IMG/VR virus record: IMGVR_UViG_3300045739_000147
Location: 1 to 20,422 of that record
Direction: 5' to 3' (one strand)
Length of the DNA stretch: 20,422 bases
Source: a virus
In this document: piece after piece, positions 14,790 through 20,422 of the stretch
Numbering within the stretch: position 1 is the first letter of the stretch
Layout of the letters: every line of letters starts with the position of its first letter
Notes under the pieces: generated by a model
The model's database searches: none
What the model saw: the letters and a program-made list of their open reading frames with translations, nothing else
Told to the model about the DNA's origin: nothing
Translations under genes and position numbers: made by a program

Positions 14790-15261
14790 CATGTATCTGA
14801 CCAAGAAGTTCTACATCAAGAACTGGGAACACGACACCCCGCACCAGAGGACGGTGCTCAGCATCACTCGCGAGGATGGGACGGACTTCAACACAGGGCC
14901 GGGGAAACCCTGCTACCTGGAGTTCGAGGTGGCCTACTGGCGCAAGGCCAACGCCATCCACGGTTGGTTCGTGCGCAATGTGGGCGAAGGCACCGACGAC
15001 TGCGCTCCTCTCTATGTGGAGAAGGACACCTTGAAGGAGCTGAGGGACACCTGTGCCAGAGCACTCAACACCCGCAACCTCGATTACGTGGCGGAGAAGC
15101 TGCCGCCCACCTCGGGGTTCTTCTTCGGAAGCTGCGAGGTGGACGAGTGGTACTGGAAGGATCTCCAATGGACGGTGGATGCCCTGTCCGCTGAACTGGA
15201 GACCGAGTACGAAGGCGGCTGGCTCGGCCAGCCCAGCTACATCTACCAGGCGAGCTGGTAG
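14779..15261 (+). CDS. Conserved phage hypothetical protein (MGLDMYL family)
   Basis: This 160-residue protein begins MGLDMYLTKKFYIKNWEHD and contains VAYWRKANAIHGWFVRN. Both patterns mark a widespread family of uncharacterised proteins in phages and some bacteria. The middle (DDCAPLYVEKDTLKELRDTC) fits the family's conserved second block, and SGFFFGSCEVDEWYWKDLQW the third. Many Trp, Tyr and Asp residues are conserved-looking, but no enzyme activity is known to me. It has a good AAGGAGG site. It is full length as far as I can judge. Confidence 0.85.
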   Translation: MGLDMYLTKKFYIKNWEHDTPHQRTVLSITREDGTDFNTGPGKPCYLEFEVAYWRKANAIHGWFVRNVGEGTDDCAPLYVEKDTLKELRDTCARALNTRNLDYVAEKLPPTSGFFFGSCEVDEWYWKDLQWTVDALSAELETEYEGGWLGQPSYIYQASW

Positions 15262-15272
15262 GAGGGACCGAC

Positions 15273-15566
15273 ATGTATATAAGCAAAACCGAACGAGCGT
15301 TCCGACGCATGTTCGAGCTGGCCGAAGCCTGGCTCGGCTACTGGGTATCTGACCAACGCCTCGAAGTACTGGAACCTGACGAGGCACGCCTGGTACTACG
15401 GGCGTGGAGGGGGATGCCACCGGAGATGCGTAGGTCACTGACCGAGGTCTACGACCTCATGCTGGCGATGGGCCTGCTGTTGGACGGTGAGAGCCTGGAC
15501 CATGTGCGTTACCAATGGCTCGATGACCAGCTCGGCGACCTCATCGTGGAGAGGACCGCGTCATGA
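15273..15566 (+). CDS. Hypothetical protein, helical
   Basis: This 97-residue protein (MYISKTERAFRRMFELAEAW...) has a GGAGGG site 7 bases before the ATG. It is predicted by eye as several amphipathic helices (EARLVLRAWRGMPPEMRRSL). It ends in an ATGA overlap with the next gene. No motif is recognised; it belongs to the coupled series of small proteins. Confidence 0.75.
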   Translation: MYISKTERAFRRMFELAEAWLGYWVSDQRLEVLEPDEARLVLRAWRGMPPEMRRSLTEVYDLMLAMGLLLDGESLDHVRYQWLDDQLGDLIVERTAS

Positions 15567-15787
15567 ACGACATGGATGTTCTCAACCTGATGACGGACTT
15601 CTTCGACCTGGCCTTCTCAGCTCCGGACATGGATCGGGCGCACAAGGCGCTGGCAGAAGTGCTCGCCCTGGCGATGGACACTCGAACTCCTATCGAGGAG
15701 GTAGAGGCTTGCGCAGAAGCCGCTCTCCAGCGATACGTAGATGGGACCAGCTTCGGAGACAAGTGGAGAAAGGAGATGAACGGATGA
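15563..15787 (+). CDS. Small acidic helical hypothetical protein
   Basis: This 74-residue protein (MNDMDVLNLMTDFFDLAFSA...) is acidic and helical, with a short basic end (GDKWRKEMNG). It starts in an ATGA overlap and ends in another. The ribosome site for the following gene (AAAGGAG) lies inside it. No family is recognised. Confidence 0.75.
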   Translation: MNDMDVLNLMTDFFDLAFSAPDMDRAHKALAEVLALAMDTRTPIEEVEACAEAALQRYVDGTSFGDKWRKEMNG

Positions 15788-16125
15788 TGACGAACCCGGT
15801 AACGGAAGGGTGGCAGCTCTCGGTAATCATCGAGGGCAACACCACCATCGGACCGCCCAGCGACCTGCCTGCCTTCGTCCAGGGCATCGTGGAATCGCTC
15901 CCTGACGAGTGGTTCCAGAACGATGAGATCTGGATAACGGGCATCAGGCTGGGGCTTGCGGAACCCGACGAAGTGATGGCTCGCGTAGCTCAGGTGCTCA
16001 AGGCAGCACGGGAGACACACGATGAGCTCGTCATGGGCATAGGCAGAGCCTTCGGGCTGACCGATGACCCCGACCCTGACGTGTGGGACGAGTGGTGTGA
16101 CGCCGCCGGTCTCTACAACAACTGA
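15784..16125 (+). CDS. Hypothetical protein, acidic
   Basis: This 113-residue protein starts MMTNPVTEGWQLSVIIEGNT. The ATG at 15784 is chosen because it forms the ATGA overlap and has AAAGGAG 8 bases upstream; a second ATG follows directly. An earlier in-frame start at 15487 overlaps two genes and is rejected. The sequence alternates a beta-rich start with helical parts (PDEVMARVAQVLKAARETHD) and an acidic end with several Trp (DPDPDVWDEWCDAAGLYNN). Function is unknown. Confidence 0.7.
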   Translation: MMTNPVTEGWQLSVIIEGNTTIGPPSDLPAFVQGIVESLPDEWFQNDEIWITGIRLGLAEPDEVMARVAQVLKAARETHDELVMGIGRAFGLTDDPDPDVWDEWCDAAGLYNN

Positions 16126-16146
16126 CGATACACAAAGGAGGCAACC

Positions 16147-16839
16147 ATGAGATACTCGTTCTCGATGTCAGTGGACCTGGCAAAGAGGTTCGCTGCCATC
16201 ACCAAGGCAGCCGGCACCAAGACCTGGAAAAGGGAATCACTGAGCTTGGCCGAGGTCCGCTGGGACACCTCGGCTCAGGCACCGCCGACGTTGACAGTGA
16301 CGTGTACAGACACGTACATGCTGGCGACGCGCCAGGCCGAGGTCGAGCGCATAGACGGTCAGCTTGGTGACAATCACACCTTCACCATCAACGCCCGGGA
16401 CTTCGCCAAGAGCATCACCCAACTCACGAAGACCAAGACGACCACCGCGCTGTTCGAGGTGGACGCCGACCGCGGTGCGCTGCTGGTGGCTTCGGGGGTC
16501 GGTGGGGAGGACGGCTACAACGACACTCTCCCCCTGGTCAACGCCCATTACCCCGACTGGGAGCAGCTGCTGTCGGGTCGGGTCTACACCTACAAGGGCA
16601 CACTCCCTGCGCTGGACCCTCGCAAGGTGGCTCTGCTGATGAGCACCTCCGGGGACACCACCGGCACCAAGGCCAAGGCCCCAGCCCAGCTGTTCGTGAC
16701 CCACGACGGCAACAAGGCTCCCCCGCCTCGCAGCTCGGGAGCGTTGGGGGACAGACCCGAGTTACAGCCGGTCGGGTTCATCCAGGAAACCAAAGACTTC
16801 GGCACCTGGCGAGGGCTGCTCATGCCGGTCCGGGTCTGA
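16147..16839 (+). CDS. Beta sliding clamp-like protein (DnaN-like), short form
   Basis: This 230-residue protein looks like the C-terminal two-thirds of a bacterial DNA polymerase III beta clamp. LTVTCTDTYMLATRQAEV (49-66) matches the ATDGHRLA block of domain 2. YPDWEQL (135-141) matches the FPDYxxL block that ends that domain. The protein ends LLMPVRV, matching the MPMRL terminus typical of beta clamps. Bacterial clamps have three domains in about 370 residues; this one would have two, so a ring might need three copies. Clamps hold replicative polymerases on DNA and recruit other factors through their C-terminal pocket. It has a strong AAAGGAGG site 4 bases before ATG. No polymerase is in the window, so it may serve one encoded elsewhere or in the host. 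A modified domain 3 (residues 150-215) is the least certain part. Confidence 0.75.
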   Translation: MRYSFSMSVDLAKRFAAITKAAGTKTWKRESLSLAEVRWDTSAQAPPTLTVTCTDTYMLATRQAEVERIDGQLGDNHTFTINARDFAKSITQLTKTKTTTALFEVDADRGALLVASGVGGEDGYNDTLPLVNAHYPDWEQLLSGRVYTYKGTLPALDPRKVALLMSTSGDTTGTKAKAPAQLFVTHDGNKAPPPRSSGALGDRPELQPVGFIQETKDFGTWRGLLMPVRV

Positions 16840-16855
16840 GAGAGAGGAGAAACGA

Positions 16856-17320
16856 ATGCCAAAGACAGTTGACATCATCGGCAGGATGGACGAATACGTC
16901 CGGGTGATGGCCGGCAAGCAGGTATCGGATAGCAAACCTCCCCACATGGCCCCAGCAAAGGCTGTGGCCCTTTGGTACAAGGAGCTGTTCGACCGTCGCG
17001 ATGGGGAGGACGGCACCATGCTCTGCGGGCCGGTGCGCATCTCCGCTGGCTACGGGAAGCATTGGCGTGTCTACATAGCCGATCGTCGGCCCACCGATGA
17101 CGAGTTCGAGACGATGGGAGAATCGCTGTCGCTGGAGCTGGTCAACAGGGCGTTGTCGGAGATGTGCCAGCGCCTTCTGGTCCGCCTGGCTGCCTACCAG
17201 GACAGCTTGGAGCGTGCTCGCGCAGACCGAGAGAGGGCAACGCTGGACGAAACGGTCTCGGTCCTGACGGTGGCTGGACGCCAGCTCGAAGCCTTGTTCC
17301 GAGAGGAGGGAACCACATGA
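16856..17320 (+). CDS. Hypothetical protein, helical C-terminus
   Basis: This 154-residue protein begins MPKTVDIIGRMDEYVRVMAG with AGAGGAG upstream. The C-terminal half is a long charged helix (AYQDSLERARADRERATLDE) that could form a coiled coil. The N-terminal half has a compact mixed domain (PVRISAGYGKHWRVYIADRR). It directly follows the clamp-like gene and overlaps the next start by ATGA, so a role near replication is possible. No family is recognised. Confidence 0.75.
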   Translation: MPKTVDIIGRMDEYVRVMAGKQVSDSKPPHMAPAKAVALWYKELFDRRDGEDGTMLCGPVRISAGYGKHWRVYIADRRPTDDEFETMGESLSLELVNRALSEMCQRLLVRLAAYQDSLERARADRERATLDETVSVLTVAGRQLEALFREEGTT

Positions 17321-17748
17321 TGCCGTCGGACTTCGACTTCATCATCCACACCTACACCGACCAGCAAGCCATCGACGATGGAGTCCTGGTGGACCTCTCC
17401 GGTCTGCGGCTCCGCTACCTGGATCGCCCGGTCCTGAGGATGACGGCGACGCTGGCTGCGGCTATCGGGCCACAGGTCGAAGATGTCGCCGCCTGCGTCC
17501 TGGATGAGAGCGAGAGCCATACCAAAGGATGGGGCAACTACGACGACGGATGCCTGGATTGCGTCAAGCGCTATCGAGCGCATCTTCGTTCCACGCTGGA
17601 CACCAAGCTGGACATGGCGAAGGACACGGCCGAGCCAGGAGAGGAACCGAACTACCTGTTCCTGCTGCCGGGCGGCGGCAGCGAGGACATCTGGTTGATA
17701 CGCAACGAGCTTGGCGGGTGGACCGTCATGTTCGCATCGGACTACTAG
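17317..17748 (+). CDS. Hypothetical protein with YTxxQAIxDGVLVD motif (DUF6573-like)
   Basis: This 143-residue protein begins MMPSDFDFIIHTYTDQQAID. The segment YTDQQAIDDGVLVDLSG matches a motif I associate with DUF6573-type proteins of phages and actinobacterial plasmids, whose function is unknown. The end (NYLFLLPGGGSEDIWLIRNE) also fits such proteins. The start at 17317 forms the ATGA overlap and has GAGAGGAGG just upstream; a longer frame from 17164 is inside the previous gene. Two cysteines (CLDC) lie near residue 84. The family name is from memory and less sure than the frame. Confidence 0.75.
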   Translation: MMPSDFDFIIHTYTDQQAIDDGVLVDLSGLRLRYLDRPVLRMTATLAAAIGPQVEDVAACVLDESESHTKGWGNYDDGCLDCVKRYRAHLRSTLDTKLDMAKDTAEPGEEPNYLFLLPGGGSEDIWLIRNELGGWTVMFASDY

Positions 17749-17758
17749 GAGGACAGCT

Positions 17759-18412
17759 ATGGGATATCAGACATGGTTCGTCGGTGACTTCACCTTCGAC
17801 CCACCATTGAACGAGAGCCAGCGCGTCTGGTTGGAAGCCTTCAACGACATGCGCCATGTCAGTTGGAACTACTCCGCCCTCGAACAGAACGACCTGGGGA
17901 GGGCAGCAGGGTTCAGAGAGGTAGGGCCATGCGGTGTCTTCTACGTGGACCCGCCCAGTGCTCGTCCAGTCCTTGTCTCGGTGGCGGGTACGGAGTCGCC
18001 GTTCGTCGAGGTGTACGACGCCGAGATACGCCGCGAGCTCATCGAGAACGACAACATCCCGACAGGCCAGCCCATCTACAAGGGCGAGATCCTGGTGGAC
18101 AAGGGCTGTTCTCTGCTCGCCAAGCCTGGGCTGTGGTGCCAGTGGAGACCCACTCCTGACGGCCAACGCCTGGAGTGGGACGGAGGCGAGAAGTTCTACC
18201 ACTATGTCGAGTGGTTGGAGTGGCTGGTCCAGTGGGTCTTCGCCCCCGTCTTCAGGGTGACCATCACTGGGCGAGTGGCCTGGGATGGAGAACAGTCAGA
18301 AGACTTCGGCTACATCGTCGCCAGGGAGAACGTCATCACGACGGCGTATCCAGACTGGCGATGGGTGCCCAACGACCCGAGAGAGGAGGAAAGAAGCAAC
18401 TCCCGCACCTGA
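17759..18412 (+). CDS. Conserved phage hypothetical protein (WCQW/EKFYHYVEWL family)
   Basis: This 217-residue protein begins MGYQTWFVGDFTFDPPLNES. LWCQWRPTPDGQRLEWDGGE and KFYHYVEWLEWLVQWV form a block common in uncharacterised phage and bacterial proteins. The C-terminal part (TITGRVAWDGEQSEDFGYIV) fits the same family. AGGAGG stands about 5 bases before the chosen ATG; the frame extends upstream but without signals. Role unknown. The family's wide spread in phage genomes suggests a useful accessory function. The stop codon overlaps a small CACCT/AGGTG hairpin. Confidence 0.85.
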   Translation: MGYQTWFVGDFTFDPPLNESQRVWLEAFNDMRHVSWNYSALEQNDLGRAAGFREVGPCGVFYVDPPSARPVLVSVAGTESPFVEVYDAEIRRELIENDNIPTGQPIYKGEILVDKGCSLLAKPGLWCQWRPTPDGQRLEWDGGEKFYHYVEWLEWLVQWVFAPVFRVTITGRVAWDGEQSEDFGYIVARENVITTAYPDWRWVPNDPREEERSNSRT

Positions 18413-18425
18413 GAGGTGTCCTGGT

Positions 18426-18484
18426 AAAGGAGGCCAAAACCCAAGTCAGGCACGGGAGCCGCTAAGTGGCGGATATGCCGTGCC
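18426..18484 (+). other. Orphan ribosome binding site followed by a hairpin
   Basis: AAAGGAGG (18426-18433) is a perfect ribosome site but no ATG, GTG or TTG start follows at normal distance. Instead GGCACGG (18449-18455) pairs with CCGTGCC (18478-18484), with CCGC/GCGG inside. The next gene has its own AGGAGG at 18491-18496. This may be a scar of a lost gene or an RNA control element. Confidence 0.5.
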
Positions 18485-18502
18485 AAGGATAGGAGGACCA
18501 AC

Positions 18503-18763
18503 ATGGCGTTGACAAGCGCCGAGAAGAAGAACTTCGAGACCCTGGAGAGGGTCTTCGGAGATGGGGCGCAGGGACTACTGGAGTGCGAGCTGGCCGTTGA
18601 CATCCCTGCAGGCACGCGGGTAGCTGTTGTCACAGCCATCGTGTTCGACGGGAGTGAGTATCACTTGACTCCCTTCGCTCTCATGGTGCCGGGCAACCCA
18701 TACGAAACATTGAACCCACCCAGCGAGGACGGTGGATTCGTCACACAGGAGGTGGTGGCATGA
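18503..18763 (+). CDS. Hypothetical protein, DUF6117-like
   Basis: This 86-residue protein begins MALTSAEKKNFETLERVFGD. The pattern GLLECELAVDIPAGTRVAVV, then PFALMVPGNPYETLNPP, resembles small phage and plasmid proteins I associate with DUF6117 (LLEC... PF... NPYE..PP). Function is unknown. An AGGAGG site lies 6 bases before ATG, and the stop overlaps the next gene (ATGA). The family link is from memory and moderate. Confidence 0.75.
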   Translation: MALTSAEKKNFETLERVFGDGAQGLLECELAVDIPAGTRVAVVTAIVFDGSEYHLTPFALMVPGNPYETLNPPSEDGGFVTQEVVA

Positions 18764-19110
18764 ACATCCACATCCTGAGGGCTGAGGGAGAGGTGAGCTT
18801 CTACCTCGAAGACCTCGTTTCCGTCGTGATGGAGGATCTCATCGAGGCAGCTCTGGAAGATGGGCGGTTCACATTGGATGATGTCGAAACGGAGCGCGTG
18901 GATGGGGATGATGTGGTGGTAATGGCAAGGTGTCGAGTGGTGCTCAGAGCCGCCGACCTGGTGGATGAGCGAGCCCTCATCGACTCCTTGGCCGACGCCA
19001 TCAGCGATGCCGGGTGGACCCACGAACTGTGTCACGTTGACAAAACCTTCAAGCACGTGCGCACCGACTCCGACACCGGCAAGCTGGTGTACCGGGTCAC
19101 GGCAGTGTAA
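18760..19110 (+). CDS. Hypothetical acidic protein
   Basis: This 116-residue protein begins MNIHILRAEGEVSFYLEDLV and is strongly acidic in the first 60 residues (EDLIEAALEDGRFTLDDVET). Alternating hydrophobic residues (DGDDVVVMARCRVVLRAADL) suggest a beta-sheet core. It starts in the ATGA overlap with AGGAGG upstream. An acidic profile allows DNA mimicry or binding to a basic partner, but nothing specific supports that. A small TCTCA/TGAGA hairpin follows before the next ribosome site. Confidence 0.75.
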   Translation: MNIHILRAEGEVSFYLEDLVSVVMEDLIEAALEDGRFTLDDVETERVDGDDVVVMARCRVVLRAADLVDERALIDSLADAISDAGWTHELCHVDKTFKHVRTDSDTGKLVYRVTAV

Positions 19111-19139
19111 ACTCTCAACCTGAGAAGGAGGCAAAAGCA

Positions 19140-19658
19140 ATGACCGCGCGAACTGACGACGCAGACCAACACAGGACAAAGGCGATCATCGCCAACCTGC
19201 TCGATGTCACACGCCAGCTCATCCTCGAACCTGTCCCCGAAGGGGGGTTCGCTGCCGATGCTATGGGTCATGTGAGAGCGATAGAGGTGATGCTGGCGGA
19301 GTGGCGCCGCGGGTTGCTAGCCGAGTCCGAGCCGGCCAAAGGCAACGCCTATGAGATCGTGGAGGAGAGAAGGGCCAAGCGGTCCTACTCACCGGCGCCG
19401 ATACTGGCGTCGTTCATGGACCACATGAACTTCGACGCCTACCAGACCCTCCGCTACCTGTTGGGTTGTGATGCTGTCCGGCTGCAGTGGTCCTGGACCA
19501 ATCTCCAACGGGCCTTCGCTGCCAACGGGGTCAGCATGAAGGTGGCCAACCATGAGGTGGCTGACGATGGCGACACCACAGGAGCCCACATCGGACAGGT
19601 GTGGAGCTCGTATACCAGAGTGAAGGGAGTGACCGATGACGACAGAAGCGACGACTGA
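19140..19658 (+). CDS. Hypothetical protein upstream of the RecT-like gene
   Basis: This 172-residue protein begins MTARTDDADQHRTKAIIANL with AAGGAGG 8 bases before ATG. The first half is helical (GHVRAIEVMLAEWRRGLLAE), the middle (YSPAPILASFMDHMNFDAYQ) less regular, and the C-terminus acidic (GVTDDDRSDD). Its stop lies 23 bases inside the next gene. It is not recognised. Close coupling to a recombination gene suggests a replication or recombination accessory role, by position only. Confidence 0.75.
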   Translation: MTARTDDADQHRTKAIIANLLDVTRQLILEPVPEGGFAADAMGHVRAIEVMLAEWRRGLLAESEPAKGNAYEIVEERRAKRSYSPAPILASFMDHMNFDAYQTLRYLLGCDAVRLQWSWTNLQRAFAANGVSMKVANHEVADDGDTTGAHIGQVWSSYTRVKGVTDDDRSDD

Positions 19659-20280
19659 CCTGGACCTGGCGAGGGCCCCGTTCACATGGAACACCCTCAA
19701 CTACATCTCCAAGACTGAGTTCGTACCGGCCGGATTGAGGGGTAAGCCGCACGCCATCCTGGCTGCGGTCCTCACCGGCCGCGAACTAGGCCTGGGCCCG
19801 ATGGAATCCCTGCGCTCCATCGACATCATCGACGGACGCCCCAGTCCATCAGCAGAATGGATGGTAGGAAGGATCCTGGGAGCCGGGCATGTCGTCACCA
19901 CCCTCGAGCAGACGGACAAGACCTGCACCGTCAAGGGCACCCGTTACGACCTGGTGCCGATGCCGTCCGATGAGGTCAAGAAGGTGGAGATCGCCTCGAT
20001 GCAGTTCACGTTCACCATCGAGATGGCGGAAAGAGCCGGACTGGCCAAGAAGCGCAACTGGCAGCAGTACCCCGAGGCCATGCTCTACTGGCGAGCCGTA
20101 GCGCAACTGGCAAGGCAGTTCTTCCCCGACTGTCTGCGAGGCATCAAGTACCTGGCCGATGAGCTCGGTGACGAGGACTGGATGGAACCGCCGATGACCA
20201 CAAGTGAGGAACCGGATGTCATCGACGTGGATGACATCGAGGAAGTGGTGGAGATGGCCCTTGAAATGGAGGAAGCATGA
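19636..20280 (+). CDS. RecT-like single-strand annealing protein
   Basis: This 214-residue protein shows the core I associate with RecT-type phage annealing proteins: LRGKPHAILAAVLTGRELGL (34-53), MESLRSIDIIDGRPSPSAEW (56-75), then FTIEMAERAGLAKKRNWQQY (126-145) and AMLYWRAVAQLARQFFPDCL (148-167). Such proteins pair complementary single strands during phage recombination and replication. The last 28 residues (EEPDVIDVDDIEEVVEMALE...) are strongly acidic, like tails used to contact partner proteins. AGGGAG lies 7 bases before ATG. No partner exonuclease is in view; it may lie beyond the window. The family assignment is from sequence style. It overlaps the next gene by ATGA. Confidence 0.7.
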   Translation: MTTEATTDLDLARAPFTWNTLNYISKTEFVPAGLRGKPHAILAAVLTGRELGLGPMESLRSIDIIDGRPSPSAEWMVGRILGAGHVVTTLEQTDKTCTVKGTRYDLVPMPSDEVKKVEIASMQFTFTIEMAERAGLAKKRNWQQYPEAMLYWRAVAQLARQFFPDCLRGIKYLADELGDEDWMEPPMTTSEEPDVIDVDDIEEVVEMALEMEEA

Positions 20281-20422
20281 AGACCGACGCGCTCAACCAG
20301 AAACAGATGGGGTTCATGACCATCTACCTTGAGGTCGACCTGAAACGAGCCTTGAGGATCGAGGCAGCGACCAAGGAGCAGTCGCTGTCAGAGCTGGTCC
20401 GTGACATCCTGATGTCACATCG
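20277..20422 (+). CDS. Ribbon-helix-helix protein, 5' part only
   Basis: The frame starts in the ATGA overlap, with GGAGG upstream, and leaves the window after 48 codons. After a short lead (MKTDALNQKQMGF) comes MTIYLEVDLKRALRIEAATK, then EQSLSELVRDIL: one beta strand and two helices typical of the CopG/Arc ribbon-helix-helix fold. These dimers usually bind DNA as repressors or antitoxins. It is placed at the end of the visible operon and may be part of a longer protein. Confidence 0.75.
   Translation, partial: MKTDALNQKQMGFMTIYLEVDLKRALRIEAATKEQSLSELVRDILMSH

Overview
The window looks like part of a tailed double-stranded DNA phage (or prophage) genome. The host is probably a high-GC Gram-positive bacterium, most likely an actinobacterium. 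The reasons are: a recognisable terminase and portal pair, dense packing of small genes with 1-4 base overlaps, strong AAAGGAGG ribosome binding sites, high GC content, an actinobacterial-style zinc finger (YCGDRCRNR) on the terminase, and a DUF2510-like mini-protein. The host assignment is inference. No integrase, tRNA, rRNA or CRISPR array was seen.

There are two divergent blocks. The left block (1-10499, minus strand) is the packaging and virion module. In transcription order it holds a large terminase subunit with an extra N-terminal zinc-finger/helix-turn-helix region, the portal protein, two small proteins of 65 and 121 residues, and one giant open frame that starts at 6167 and leaves the window at base 1 without a stop. 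I translated that frame codon by codon: it gives at least 2055 residues with no stop and no cysteine that I saw. It is probably a huge virion or ejection protein. No capsid or scaffold gene lies between the portal and this frame.

The middle (10500-13420) separates the two blocks. A coupled pair of small plus-strand genes (33 and 111 residues) is followed by about 670 bases without a convincing gene. That stretch holds a bulged 13-bp hairpin, an alternating-CG tract, a 39-bp perfect-armed dyad, and then a sigma70-like promoter. The promoter leads into four small genes. The first and last of these (67 and 81 residues) are paralogues. The non-overlapping gaps around these genes are filled with very stable GC hairpins, including one with the stop codon in its loop and another with a perfect 14-bp stem. 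A second promoter with matching upstream and leader sequence follows at 13320.

The right block (13419-20422, plus strand) is a tightly coupled early/replication operon. It contains a DnaJ-type zinc-finger protein, many small conserved phage proteins of unknown function (several belonging to families I recognise by sequence style), a short two-domain-like beta sliding clamp, a RecT-like single-strand annealing protein with an acidic tail, and the start of a ribbon-helix-helix protein. Clamp plus annealing protein points to phage DNA replication and recombination. The small unknowns between them are likely host-takeover or accessory genes, which is inference from position.
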